This document shows positions 18,239-26,238 of a DNA stretch of 64,000 nucleotides, piece after piece. The notes under the pieces are model-generated. The model did no database searches. It was not told where the DNA came from and saw only the letters and a list, made by a program, of their open reading frames with translations. The translations under genes and the position numbers were made by a program. Position 1 is the stretch's first letter; the number at the start of each line of letters is the position of its first letter. Source of the DNA: Allobosea sp. (GTDB lineage: Bacteria > Pseudomonadota > Alphaproteobacteria > Rhizobiales > Beijerinckiaceae); assembly GCF_017308075.1 (NCBI RefSeq), contig NZ_JAFKFX010000039.1, positions 1 through 64,000 on the forward strand. Reading direction: 5' to 3'.

Positions 18239-18364
18239 TTCAAATCATAGGCGATCAAAGATACTTTATATCTATCGCACTTATTATTTTAAGCTTAAGC
18301 AAATTGCGGCTCTTTTCCATACACTCGTGATTGCGAATCATAAATTCTTCAATTTGGAAATAGA
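18239..18364. promoter_or_regulatory. A/T-rich divergent promoter region with palindromes
   Basis: 126 bp between two divergent genes for exported proteins. It is markedly A/T-rich compared with the host DNA and holds the palindrome TTAAGCTTAA (18289-18298), overlapped by GCTTAAGC. Promoters for both genes are expected here, but no clean -35/-10 pair stands out. Confidence 0.35.
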
Positions 18365-18697
18365 ATGATCCGTCTCTTGATGATTTCTGCGCTAAGTTTC
18401 CTTCCTACAGCGGTCAAGGCAACAGCGGAAGGCTGCGCCAAAGTCCTGGAAACGCCAGACGGCTTCCTATCGCTCCGCGCCGCGCCGGGGCGCGGGCTCA
18501 GGGAAGTCACCCGCCTGCGCTCTGGCGATCGGCTCTGGGTTGATACGGCCACGTGCGAGCAGGTCGGGGCAAGTTCGGTCTGTGATCCGCAATGGGTGCA
18601 CGTCACTTCGGTCAGGCGGATCGACAAAGGCTCCAACCGCTATACGCAAGGTTGGGCACACCGCCGCTACTTACGCTTTCATGACTGCGAAGATTAG
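18365..18697 (+). CDS. exported SH3-like domain protein
   Basis: A 110-residue protein with an N-terminal signal peptide (MIRLLMISALSFLPTAVKATA). One bacterial SH3-like domain follows: LSLRAAPGRGLREVTRLRSGDRLWVDTATCEQVG, the V-x-LR-x-x-P-x-x-x-x-x-V-x-x-L pattern, then WVHVTSV and GWAHRRYL. Cysteines are at the start and end of the mature part. Periplasmic SH3-like domains bind cell-wall or protein ligands. It precedes the NodB-type deacetylase in the same direction with a 74-bp gap. Confidence 0.75.
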   Translation: MIRLLMISALSFLPTAVKATAEGCAKVLETPDGFLSLRAAPGRGLREVTRLRSGDRLWVDTATCEQVGASSVCDPQWVHVTSVRRIDKGSNRYTQGWAHRRYLRFHDCED

Positions 18698-18720
18698 AAG
18701 CGCCGGTCCGCTTACCCCAC

Positions 18721-18740
18721 GGTAACCATAAGCGGTTACC
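18721..18740. promoter_or_regulatory. operator-like inverted repeat before the deacetylase gene
   Basis: GGTAACC (18721-18727) and GGTTACC (18734-18740), perfect 7-bp arms around ATAAGC, 31 bp before the ATG at 18772. A possible operator. Confidence 0.4.
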
Positions 18741-18771
18741 ACTGCCCCGTTTGCGTTGCGTGGGGCTGGAT

Positions 18772-19893
18772 ATGACGAGGGCTACCGCCGCTGTTCTGGC
18801 TTTGCTGGCCTGCGGCATCAGTGGATTTGCGAAAGCTAACAACTGCACGGACGACAATCTCGGCACGTCCCGTGTTCTTGAGGTCTCGGTCTCGACAGGG
18901 CCGGTCGGTGACATCTCCTACCGAGGTCGGCTCCCCTTGGCGCGCGGGGAGGTTGTCTTGACCTTTGACGACGGCCCGATGCCACATCGCACAACCGCCG
19001 TCCTCGATGCCCTGAAAGCCGAATGCGTCCGGGCTACCTTCTTTGTCGTCGGCACAATGGCCCGGCAGTTTCCAAGTATTCTGCGCCGTGTAGCCGCCGA
19101 TGGGCATACTGTCGCCAGCCACTCTTGGTCGCACGGCTATCTAAACCGCATTCGCAGTGAGCAGCGCCGCCGAGATGAAATCAACGGTGGCCTCCTCGCC
19201 GCGAGTGCCGCGCTCGGCACGGCACACCCGGCCCTGTCGCCGTTCTTTCGATTTCCAGGGCTGGGCCGGACGCGCGCCCTGGAGGACTACGTCGCCGAAC
19301 GAAACCTGATTTCGATGAGTGCGGATATCGTCGGTGATGACTGGAAACCGATCGGCTCCGAGCAGGTGCTCCATCGCGTCATGCGGCAACTCAACGCGAA
19401 GGGTCGCGGCATCATTCTGCTTCACGACATCCAGAAGCGGACGGTCGATATGGTTCCGGCCTTGCTGCAAGCGCTGAAGGGCGGTGGCTACAAGGTCGTG
19501 CACATCGTACCGTCAGTTCGAGACACCCGTACTGCCCTTGCGCTGGCAGAGCCGCCCGCCAACACGCGCATCAGAACAGCCTTGGCGAACATGAGAAGCG
19601 AGGCGAGCGCGTTCGCCGAGCTTTCCGCGCCGACAAAACCTGCGCCGTTCCAGCTTGCTGTCAACCGGCCGCCGGAATCTTTTCGTCCCGAAACTGGCGC
19701 GACGGAAAGGGCCGAAGTCGCCTCGCCTCGCGTCGCCCAAACTGTCGCGGCAACGCCTTCCGCGACGCGACCAGTTATGTCGAACCCAGCGCTATCAATG
19801 CCAACGATTCAGGGTACGGCAAGTAACGGATTTGTCGTACTTGCCGCAACGCAGGTCATTCAAAGCTTCGAGGAGCTTGGATTGCGACGATAG
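18772..19893 (+). CDS. exported polysaccharide deacetylase (NodB homology domain)
   Basis: A 373-residue protein with an N-terminal hydrophobic signal (AAVLALLACGISGFAKA). The NodB carbohydrate esterase 4 domain spans residues about 58-240. Motif 1 is TFDDGP (64-69, with both catalytic Asp), motif 2 is H117 and H121 (ASHSWSH, zinc), motif 3 is RFPG near 153, and motif 5 is ILLHDI near 212. A long Ala/Pro/Thr-rich tail follows. It should deacetylate N-acetylated glycans such as peptidoglycan or chitin-like polymers in the periplasm. ATG 18772 was chosen over a TTG seven codons upstream. Confidence 0.87.
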   Translation: MTRATAAVLALLACGISGFAKANNCTDDNLGTSRVLEVSVSTGPVGDISYRGRLPLARGEVVLTFDDGPMPHRTTAVLDALKAECVRATFFVVGTMARQFPSILRRVAADGHTVASHSWSHGYLNRIRSEQRRRDEINGGLLAASAALGTAHPALSPFFRFPGLGRTRALEDYVAERNLISMSADIVGDDWKPIGSEQVLHRVMRQLNAKGRGIILLHDIQKRTVDMVPALLQALKGGGYKVVHIVPSVRDTRTALALAEPPANTRIRTALANMRSEASAFAELSAPTKPAPFQLAVNRPPESFRPETGATERAEVASPRVAQTVAATPSATRPVMSNPALSMPTIQGTASNGFVVLAATQVIQSFEELGLRR

Positions 19894-19947
19894 GGTATCC
19901 AACGAATACATAATTGTGCGTAGCCCTGATTACGCGCTTGAAAGTCG

Positions 19948-20415
19948 TCAAGTGCAAACCTTCAGCATTCCCTTGAATCCACTTGCGGACTTCATATCAA
20001 GCGGAATTGTCGCATTGTCGTATCTGAAAGAAGATTTCGAGTCGGCGGCCATGCGCTGAAGGAGCCGGTCGTCCGGTGTAATCATCGCAATAAAAACATG
20101 GCCGTCGTTGATCTCGTCGGCCTCAAGTTTGCCAATCAGACGGTACGGCTCCCCGCCGACGCGGATCGTGGCCAGATAATTGTCGGTGTCGGGCGAGACT
20201 TTGGTGACGGCCTTCGGTCGAATCGAAAACATGACTCGGACCACGTTCTTGCGGATGCAAGAACCGCTCACCCAGATATTATCGCTCTCCGGCACAGCAT
20301 ACATTATGCTGCTGCGGTCGCGGCCAAGATCGCCATGGCCCCATTGGAAGCCGTCTCGCGCCTGCACTACTGTCGTCAAAAGTGGCAGCGCGAGTGCGAT
20401 GATTGGTGCGCGCAT
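19948..20415 (-). CDS. exported hypothetical protein
   Basis: A 155-residue protein with a clean signal peptide (MRAPIIALALPLLTTVVQA). The mature beta-rich domain includes WVSGSCIRKNVVRVMFSIRP, LATIRVGGEPYRLIGKLE and a C-terminal GMLKVC. Two Cys could form a disulfide. The ATG at 20415 has AGGAGA 8 bp upstream; an upstream ATG at 20451 would touch the previous gene's stop but would spoil the signal peptide. It is last of three minus-strand genes for small exported proteins. No function is known. Confidence 0.7.
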   Translation of the reverse strand: MRAPIIALALPLLTTVVQARDGFQWGHGDLGRDRSSIMYAVPESDNIWVSGSCIRKNVVRVMFSIRPKAVTKVSPDTDNYLATIRVGGEPYRLIGKLEADEINDGHVFIAMITPDDRLLQRMAADSKSSFRYDNATIPLDMKSASGFKGMLKVCT

Positions 20416-20450
20416 AAGCAATTCTCCTAGATCGTTATTTCGTATCGACA

Positions 20451-20897
20451 TCAATGATGTGTCGCGGAATGCGAGAACCGCAGCCGAGCATGCGGGCTTT
20501 CAACGGAGTAGCCGGTCACGGCGCAGCCATGCTTGGCGCGGACGGGAGCGGGACCTTGCAGGACGATCTGACCGTTTCCTGCCGACCTTCCGAGCACCGC
20601 GTATGGCGCAGGCCGACATCCTGCTTTGAAAGCGTAGGCCGTACCTTCGAAGCGCTCACCATCATAGGAGCCCTCAAACAGCACGGTCCCTGATCGAATC
20701 CCGGCCTCGCCAAGCCCAGGGCGTGGCGTCTCGTAGGTGATCCTGACTTTATCGCTCACCATGTAGAGGTTCATGACCGAGCGGTTGTGCTCGAAGACGT
20801 GAAGCTCTCCGGCACTTGAAGAAAATGCACACAGGCACAGCACAGTGCCAAGCGCACCCGCGCAGACTCTGTTTGGGCTTTGCTTCGTCTTGTTCAC
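20451..20897 (-). CDS. exported hypothetical protein
   Basis: A 148-residue protein with a signal peptide (RVCAGALGTVLCLCAFSSSAG). The mature part contains VRITYETPRPGLGEAGIRSGTVLFEG, FEGTAYAFKAGCRPAPYAVLG and RAKHGCAVTGY. I know this R-PRPG-x-x-x-x-G-x-R-x-GT-x-LF-x-G pattern from conserved exported hypotheticals of Hyphomicrobiales. The start is GTG 20897, which has GAGG 5 bp upstream and overlaps the previous stop; a TTG at 20912 is possible. Function unknown. Confidence 0.7.
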   Translation of the reverse strand: MNKTKQSPNRVCAGALGTVLCLCAFSSSAGELHVFEHNRSVMNLYMVSDKVRITYETPRPGLGEAGIRSGTVLFEGSYDGERFEGTAYAFKAGCRPAPYAVLGRSAGNGQIVLQGPAPVRAKHGCAVTGYSVESPHARLRFSHSATHH

Positions 20898-20899
20898 GA

Positions 20900-21241
20900 T
20901 CACCTCGGGCAAAGAACCAGCTTTCTGGGACGGGAGCCGTTCTCGGAAATGATCAACATCCGATCCCGAACTGAGAACTCAAGGCGAACTGGCCAGCGCT
21001 CGCCTTCGCCCTCGCAGACGCCCGAGGCACTCCAGCTATTTTCAGATTTTTTGACTTTCTTTAGGAGCTTGCAGTGGCTTTCATGGGCTACAAACGTATT
21101 TCCACTCAAATTCACCCACGAGTCGCTCTCAGTACGAGTGCAATGATTCCTGCTCTCATCCCATTTACCGACATACGCCTGCGAATAGGCGGAGGTCATA
21201 TAGGAAAAAAATAAGACAACTATTACGATTTGCCCGATCAA
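20900..21241 (-). CDS. exported hypothetical protein
   Basis: A 113-residue protein with a hydrophobic N-terminus (QIVIVVLFFSYMTSAYSQA) that looks like a signal peptide. The mature domain has YVGKWDESRNHC, a central SHCKLLKKVKKSENSWSASGVCEGEGE, and LVLCPR, four Cys in all. The start is TTG 21241, preceded by GGAG at 6 bp. It is first of three overlapping minus-strand exported-protein genes. The general layout (GxW, paired Cys, short beta strands) resembles small periplasmic hypotheticals; no function can be assigned. Confidence 0.68.
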   Translation of the reverse strand: MIGQIVIVVLFFSYMTSAYSQAYVGKWDESRNHCTRTESDSWVNLSGNTFVAHESHCKLLKKVKKSENSWSASGVCEGEGERWPVRLEFSVRDRMLIISENGSRPRKLVLCPR

Positions 21242-21427
21242 TTCCGGCTCCGAACTCTACGAAACGACGCATGATCATCAGGTACTGATCTTAAATTTCG
21301 TAAAGACAAAACATTCAATGAAAACACAATTATCGAATCGCGCGAATGACAAAGAGAATTTGGTTGCGCGCGTTTACGAGTTCCGCTGCGCCGATACCCA
21401 AGTCGTCGGAATCATGCCAGTAAGATA

Positions 21428-21905
21428 TCAAGTGCGATGACGCGCGATCATGTTGAAGACGTTCTCAGCTTCCTTGAAACGCCTCTCCGCCTCCTTTTTC
21501 CGATGCGCTGGATGAAGATCGGGATGGAGCGCTGATCGGTACGATTTGCGGGGCCGCCTGGACCACCCATTCCGGCGCGCCCGGACTGAGCCCGACCCGA
21601 CCAAAGAGCGCAGCCTTCGGATCAGGCTCCGACGCAGCAGCGGTCGAACGAAGCCGCTGGAGTTCGGTCCGCAGCGTTTCGATCTCGGTCTCCGCCGCCA
21701 CCACCATGGCTTCCAGGGCAGCGACGTAGTTTAAGTCGATCACCTTGCGATCTTGTCTCGGCGGCGCGGGATGGCGCTCTATCGAAATCGCGAGGAACCA
21801 TGCCGCCACGAGCGCGCCGACGATCAGCACGAAATAGGCGAATAGGGTCGCCCAAGGCAGCGACATCGCCCAGCCCAGGGCGGTGAGGATCAGGAAGGCC
21901 CGCAT
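21428..21905 (-). pseudogene. J-domain membrane protein with a frameshift
   Basis: Translation from ATG 21905 gives a hydrophobic N-terminus (one or two membrane spans), a coiled segment (AALEAMVVAAETEIETLRTELQRLRS) and VGLSPGAPEWVVQA, then out-of-frame sequence to a stop at 21465. Removing one base from the four-G run at 21550-21553 (plus strand) joins it to ARKSYRSALHPDLHPAHRKKE, then AERRFKEAENVFNMIARHR, ending at 21428. This is a J-domain with its HPD signature. Intact relatives have this membrane-plus-short-C-terminal-J layout. The gene therefore appears to have lost its J-domain by a 1-bp insertion, unless the base is a sequencing error. Confidence 0.72.
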
Positions 21906-21908
21906 GGG

Positions 21909-22013
21909 TCAGGCCGCGTCTCGGCCATGGATTTCCTCTTCCAGGTCATTCAAGAGCGCATCCAGATCGGCATCGTCGTCGCCGTAGTCGGCCGCTTCGC
22001 GTTGCCGGTCCTA
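21909..22013 (-). other. possible severed acidic C-terminus of the 22011-23105 protein
   Basis: After the TAG at 22011-22013 the same frame stays open for 33 codons to a TGA at 21909-21911. It encodes an acidic, helix-prone peptide (DRQREAADYGDDDADLDALL, then NDLEEEIHGRDAA). That TGA lies 4 bp from the ATG of the next gene (21905), the usual spacing for coupling, which suggests this tail was once translated. The TAG may be a nonsense mutation. Confidence 0.4.
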
Positions 22014-23105
22014 GACAAAAGCCGTGGTGTGATCGACCAATCGGTGCAGCGCCTGCTGTTCAGCCGAGGGATGCGCTACGGACTGGTAGAAGATGCCGTA
22101 CTGGTCCAGCTTCCGTTGAACCCAGGCGGCCGTTTCGGGGCTCACGCGCCTGTTACGAGGTGCCCGGAGGTCCTCGCAAACCCAATGCGTCTGATCGCCG
22201 CTCGTCAGGCGCAGCAATTCAAGAACGGCCTGTTCACCCGGTTTCACGACCTCGTAGATCAGTCTTTCCCCGAGGAAAGTGAACGATTTTCGTTGGGCAG
22301 CGCAGTTTCTGAGGCGGCGGCCCAGATCATCCATTTCCCTTCCAAGGCGGAGGCGTAGGTGAGGATCGCTCGCCGGAATGGGAGCCACAAACGGAAGGCG
22401 GACCTGCCGGGCCATCCAGCCTTCCGCCCATTCAGTCATTTTGCAGCCTCGGGTGCCGACCGCCAATTGGTCGAGGCTCTCCCGGATCAGTGCGGGCGTC
22501 GCGTCACACAGGTCCACGATCATCTCGGCGAAGCGGTTCAGTGCGGCAACTTCTCTCTGATGACACCGCTCCAGAACGCTGCGGTGCAGGAGCCGCTCGT
22601 CGAGACTAGCGGCGACGGTGACGTGCTCAGGACGAATTTGACCGGGAAGCTGCCCGAGGACTTTCGCGCGCCTTCGATGCTCGGGGCGGGAGAACAGTTC
22701 GAAGGCCAGTCGATAAGTTTCCGGGCCGTACAGGGGCTGGCTCCCGAATCGTTCGAACAGGCCCAGCAGGCCGTCCGGGCAGGTCCCGAAGACGCATTCG
22801 ATCGTCGTTCGGGGCGTCATCACGGCCAACGCCCGCGCAATCCGCGCATCTGGGTCGAGGCCATGGAAGTCGGCCAGTACATCGGCCGCACGCACCTCGA
22901 TCTGAGCCAGGAACGCCTCAGGGCGGACGAGATCAATCTCGGCGGCGGCGGCGGCGGCGAAGAGCACCTGCCTATTGAGGTCGCGTGCCTTGAGAATGTG
23001 GAGGATTGTATGTTCGAGGCTGGCTTCAAGCTGCGCAGCGAAGTTCAGCGCGTAGCCACGGAATTCCCGAACCCGAAAGGGCCGCTGCTCGATCTGTTGT
23101 CCCAT
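22011..23105 (-). CDS. hypothetical protein, possibly PcfJ-like at the C-terminus
   Basis: A 364-residue soluble protein. Residues about 250-340 (LRLGREMDDLGRRLRNCA, then FLGERLIYEVVKPGEQAVLELL, WVCEDLRAPRNRRVSPETAAWVQ) recall the R-x-x-R/H-NC, Y, A-x-x-E and G-x-x-N sequence of PcfJ-like domains found on mobile elements, but the match is weak. The N-terminal two thirds are mostly helical with no motif. The ATG has GGAG six bases upstream. The frame continues past its TAG stop into an acidic tail, suggesting the protein may be truncated. It lies just upstream of the frameshifted J-domain gene. Confidence 0.6.
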   Translation of the reverse strand: MGQQIEQRPFRVREFRGYALNFAAQLEASLEHTILHILKARDLNRQVLFAAAAAAEIDLVRPEAFLAQIEVRAADVLADFHGLDPDARIARALAVMTPRTTIECVFGTCPDGLLGLFERFGSQPLYGPETYRLAFELFSRPEHRRRAKVLGQLPGQIRPEHVTVAASLDERLLHRSVLERCHQREVAALNRFAEMIVDLCDATPALIRESLDQLAVGTRGCKMTEWAEGWMARQVRLPFVAPIPASDPHLRLRLGREMDDLGRRLRNCAAQRKSFTFLGERLIYEVVKPGEQAVLELLRLTSGDQTHWVCEDLRAPRNRRVSPETAAWVQRKLDQYGIFYQSVAHPSAEQQALHRLVDHTTAFV

Positions 23106-23321
23106 GCATTCTCCACGTTGTTGACGTTGAGCGCGAGCATGAGCCTGAACCGAATTTTGTCGAACGAAATCTGATGATGCTCCTTTGTCCGGTGTTCGAG
23201 TTTGTCTCGATCGGCCCCTTGCGCAACTGAGATGCGTTGCCCGCAGGTGTAACCTGGTCTCTTAAGTCTTTTGAGAAGGTAGGCCCTATAAGCTCTGTAG
23301 CACACAGGAATGGAGCCAACG

Positions 23322-24257
23322 ATGCGAAGAGTATGGCATTATTGTTTCATCGGGACCGCCATCATCTTCCTGCTTCAGGCCATTCCCTACGTTGGCATAT
23401 TTCTAATGATTGTCGGGGCTCCATTTTGGTCGGTTATCTTGATCAATCTTGGCTTTGGCTTGATGGCAATTGAAGAGTGGAAGGACGGGTCGCGCTGGAT
23501 GGTCCTCATCCCCATGGTGTGGTTTGGTGGATATTTCGCGGCAGCCGGTATCAGTCATTGGAAGGTACACAGCCTCAATGCTGCCATTCATGAATCAAAT
23601 GCGAACAAAACAATCGCGTTCGATCGAACAAAAGAAGATATCTTGATTGTTCCGAGCCCCATGGACAGTTTTATTGGAAGCCCGCTTACTGCCCAAGCGC
23701 TGGTGTCCGGCCGTGGGTTGGATCAAGCCTACCAAGTTACGCAGCCTAATGGCCAAATACAGGAAGTCTCGTTGCGCCGATCAAACTGCCCGAGTGGTGT
23801 GAACGTCCAGAACGGCATCATAACGTCCCAGCCGATCGATAGAGACTCGGGTGCAGGTGGTCGGATGATGTTTGCGAAGGGACTGTGCCAGTACACCTCT
23901 TTCACCGCGCCGTCTCGGCCGTCAATTCGCATACGGCCCAAACCGCCTGCCAAGCAACAGAAGGTGCTCGTCGAAATTCACGCACAAGACATCGAGGTTG
24001 AGGCCCCTGGTGGAAAGGCGTTAATCCTCAAATCTGGATCAGCAGCGCCATTATCTTGGTTCCCCACACCGATATTGGGATGCGGATTGAATAGTGGCGC
24101 GCCGTCATGGGATTGCTTCGCGTTTTTCAAGAAGGAGTCGCTGTACGATCCGGTCGTTGACTTGACGCCGAACGGCCCTGATGATGTTGTCGCACAAGCA
24201 CTTGGCTTGCCAAAAATATCGATACGAGAACGCTATCCTGACGCCGCGTGGAGATAA
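23322..24257 (+). CDS. hypothetical membrane protein
   Basis: A protein of 311 residues from ATG 23322 (GGAG six bases upstream); ATG 23310 would add four residues. The N-terminus has two or three membrane helices (FIGTAIIFLLQAIPYVGIFLM, VILINLGFGLMAI, MVLIPMVWFGGYFAAAGI). The rest is a soluble domain with several Cys and Pro-rich turns, ending in GPDDVVAQALGLPKISIRERYP. Base composition is lower in GC than the host genes. No family is recognised; an envelope location is likely. Confidence 0.68.
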   Translation: MRRVWHYCFIGTAIIFLLQAIPYVGIFLMIVGAPFWSVILINLGFGLMAIEEWKDGSRWMVLIPMVWFGGYFAAAGISHWKVHSLNAAIHESNANKTIAFDRTKEDILIVPSPMDSFIGSPLTAQALVSGRGLDQAYQVTQPNGQIQEVSLRRSNCPSGVNVQNGIITSQPIDRDSGAGGRMMFAKGLCQYTSFTAPSRPSIRIRPKPPAKQQKVLVEIHAQDIEVEAPGGKALILKSGSAAPLSWFPTPILGCGLNSGAPSWDCFAFFKKESLYDPVVDLTPNGPDDVVAQALGLPKISIRERYPDAAWR

Positions 24258-24595
24258 AAAACTTCGAGTGTGCGCTTCACGTCTGCTCTCTAATCTCCTG
24301 CTCCTGTCCTGAACGTCTGACGGTCGCACGTCGCCCCTCGACCCTTCAGCCGCTCGTTCCAAAAACCCTCCTTCGAACCGTCCCAAAGCCGTCATCGCCA
24401 AGCCCTGTAGGATCGGGGCTGGCGACGATGATCGTGACGGAGAGTGTGACTGGAACCATCTGGTTTTGATCACCGGCCCTATCGCGGCCAGCACAAGCGC
24501 AAAAGCCATGAGAACCCGGCTACTCGCTGTTTGTGGGCTGGCTGCTCCCGGCCGGGCTCATCCGGGTTGTCGGCTGGAGAATGTCGCGACGATCA
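24258..24595. other. 338-bp gap without a supported gene
   Basis: This gap lies between two converging genes. A minus-strand frame (24105-24509, starting MAFALVLAAIGPVI) begins with a signal-like stretch, but it continues into the antisense of the neighbouring gene with Arg/Ser-rich sequence and has no ribosome site, so I do not call it. No terminator stem was found. Confidence 0.4.
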
Positions 24596-25147
24596 TCAAC
24601 ACCAAGGGCGGCGTCGGCCATGCCAGGGACGGGCCAATCCCTCGGCTACTAGGATTTGGCCCACTGAGCGTCCATTCTGGTAAACCACACGCAGCAGGCG
24701 TCCGTACCGGTCCCGATCTCGCGAGCCATAGCCTTCAAGCGAGAATGGCGCTTCTGAAAGTAGCTCGGCCAAGCGGTGTTTTGCCCGATCGCCCAGCGCT
24801 CTTTCACTGGAGCACTTGGCCTGCTCGGTTTCCGGGGCGTCGATGTCAGCGATTCTGATTTTCTCAGCGCGATACCAGAATGTGTCTCCGTCAACGACGC
24901 AGTCGCCAGCGCCGCGACCGCATATCCTGAACGGTACCTGCTGGACTGTGCCGATTGATCGCGTGGCCGCTTGGTCGGCTGGCTTCTGAGGTTCAGAGGG
25001 GAGTAGCTCCCTGCGAAGTTCATCCAGCCGTTGCGGCGACGGCGTCAACAGTCCGAGCCCTGCTCCCAGAGCGATGATGAACGAGCACCCGCACACCACG
25101 GCCCATTGGACCGTGCTCATCCCGGCAATGTCTCGTCGAAACGACAT
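24596..25147 (-). CDS. membrane-anchored thermonuclease family (SNase-like) protein
   Basis: A 183-residue protein. One N-terminal membrane span (WAVVCGCSFIIALGAGLGLL, residues about 15-34) is followed by an SNase-like OB-fold domain. DGDTF with the first metal Asp near residue 86, IRIADIDAPE near 97-106 (Arg/Asp of the active site), RALGDRAKHRLAELL, and DRYGRLLRVVY with the second catalytic Arg near 145-152 are present. It ends GLARPWHGRRRPWC, a frequent ending in alphaproteobacterial members. The domain should act outside the membrane on nucleic acid. ATG 25147 has GAGGGG six bases upstream. Confidence 0.85.
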   Translation of the reverse strand: MSFRRDIAGMSTVQWAVVCGCSFIIALGAGLGLLTPSPQRLDELRRELLPSEPQKPADQAATRSIGTVQQVPFRICGRGAGDCVVDGDTFWYRAEKIRIADIDAPETEQAKCSSERALGDRAKHRLAELLSEAPFSLEGYGSRDRDRYGRLLRVVYQNGRSVGQILVAEGLARPWHGRRRPWC

Positions 25148-25283
25148 GCGCTGCCCCTCGATGGCGACGCTGCCATTGACGATCTAAGAATTGGCAAACT
25201 TCCGCACCGCAAATGGAGCGATGCCGGATGTTGCTCGCAGGACTATCCCCCGTCTTCATGTTGCCGGACCTGCCCTCTCTCCC

Positions 25284-25420
25284 AAACGGTCGTTTCCGCG
25301 ACGCTGGTGATGGCGGCGTGATCGTCGGGGATTCTGCTGACGACGGTCTCGCAAAAACTGCTTGCAGAACTGGCTTCTCATGAGAGCCTGCCTTCGACGA
25401 GTTTTGCGAAGGAGAGGCGA
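25284..25420 (+). repeat. inverted leader repeat, copy B, upstream of the small serine recombinase
   Basis: This is the partner of copy A at 9022-9158, in opposite orientation. 25321-25356 matches A at 35 of 36 bases. TCGCAAAA (25349-25356), the palindrome TCTCATGAGA (25376-25385) and TTTTGCGA (25402-25409) have exactly the spacing of copy A and end at the recombinase ATG. It is probably the recombination site and/or operator of the recombinase. Confidence 0.85.
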
Positions 25421-25986
25421 TGAAGCTGGGGTATGCGAGGAAGTCCACTTTCGATCAGCAGCACACGTTGCAGATCGATGCCCTGAAGGCGGATGGCTGC
25501 GAGCGCATCTTCATCGAGACGGCGAGTGGCCTGAAGGCTGACCGTCCCGAACTTCGCCAACTCCTCGACCATGCCCGCCCAGGCGATGTGATCGTCGTGT
25601 ACAGCCTGTCGAGGTTGGCCCGCTCGATCCGCCACCTGCTCGATGTCGCCGAAGACCTGCGGACGCGTGACATCGGCCTGAAGAGCATCACCGAGGGGTT
25701 CGATACGACGACTGTTTCCGGCCGCTTCATGTTCAACGTGCTCGGAGCGCTGGGCCAGATGGAGGTCGAGCTTCTTCGGGAGCGTACCCAGGCCGGTCTT
25801 CGGGCCGCCCGTGCACGCGGAAGAGTCGGCGGACGCCCGAAGTCGCTCGACACGGTGAAGCTCACCGTGGTGCGCACGCTGATTGCCGAGGGCACGCTGA
25901 CCATGGCGGAGATCGCCGAGCATGTGCAGGTCGCGCCCTCGACGATCTATCGCGCCGTGAAGGGCGGGCGGAGCGCGTTGGCCTGA
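25420..25986 (+). CDS. small serine recombinase (resolvase/DNA invertase family)
   Basis: A 188-residue recombinase. The catalytic N-terminal domain starts KLGYARKSTFDQQ with the nucleophile Ser at residue 9 (Y-x-R-x-S). It continues with ELRQLLDHARPGDVIVVYSLSRLARSIRHLL, containing the conserved S-R-x-x-R active-site set, and GRFMFNVLGALGQMEVELLRERTQAGL, the E-helix dimer interface. The C-terminus is a Hin-like HTH (TMAEIAEHVQVAPSTIYRAV). Length and order match Hin/Gin/Tn3-resolvase relatives. A strong AAGGAGAGG precedes the ATG. The matching inverted leader 16.2 kb away suggests it acts, or once acted, as an invertase. Confidence 0.9.
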   Translation: MKLGYARKSTFDQQHTLQIDALKADGCERIFIETASGLKADRPELRQLLDHARPGDVIVVYSLSRLARSIRHLLDVAEDLRTRDIGLKSITEGFDTTTVSGRFMFNVLGALGQMEVELLRERTQAGLRAARARGRVGGRPKSLDTVKLTVVRTLIAEGTLTMAEIAEHVQVAPSTIYRAVKGGRSALA

Positions 25987-26016
25987 CTATTCATCGGGGT
26001 CCGTGAGCATGGGGGC

Positions 26017-26238
26017 ATGCACCCGACCAGAAGAAGGCACTCTGTCACTACGACGGCCAGGACAGAATTAACCATCAGGGCGGGCGGTTCCGCCAAAACG
26101 ATTCCCAAAATCAAAATCCATGAGACCGTTTTTGCAACAGTAACGGACCACGGCCTCAAGAGGATACGGGTCAACCAGGAAGGTAGACCCATCATGCATT
26201 TCGACCCCGCCCGCTCAACGAACGACTTCGTCTTATAA
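26017..26238 (+). CDS. possible small hypothetical protein
   Basis: A 73-residue basic ORF after the recombinase. The middle part (RTELTIRAGGSAKTIPKIKI, then HETVFATVTDHGLKRIRVNQ) alternates like beta strands and could fold. The ribosome site is poor and the opposite strand is also open (with a hydrophobic stretch), so the call is tentative. Confidence 0.33.
   Translation: MHPTRRRHSVTTTARTELTIRAGGSAKTIPKIKIHETVFATVTDHGLKRIRVNQEGRPIMHFDPARSTNDFVL

Noticed and set aside
24105-24509. Minus-strand ORF with a signal-like start (MAFALVLAAIGPVI)
   Set aside because: Runs into the antisense of the membrane protein gene, has no ribosome site, and the rest is Arg/Ser-rich.
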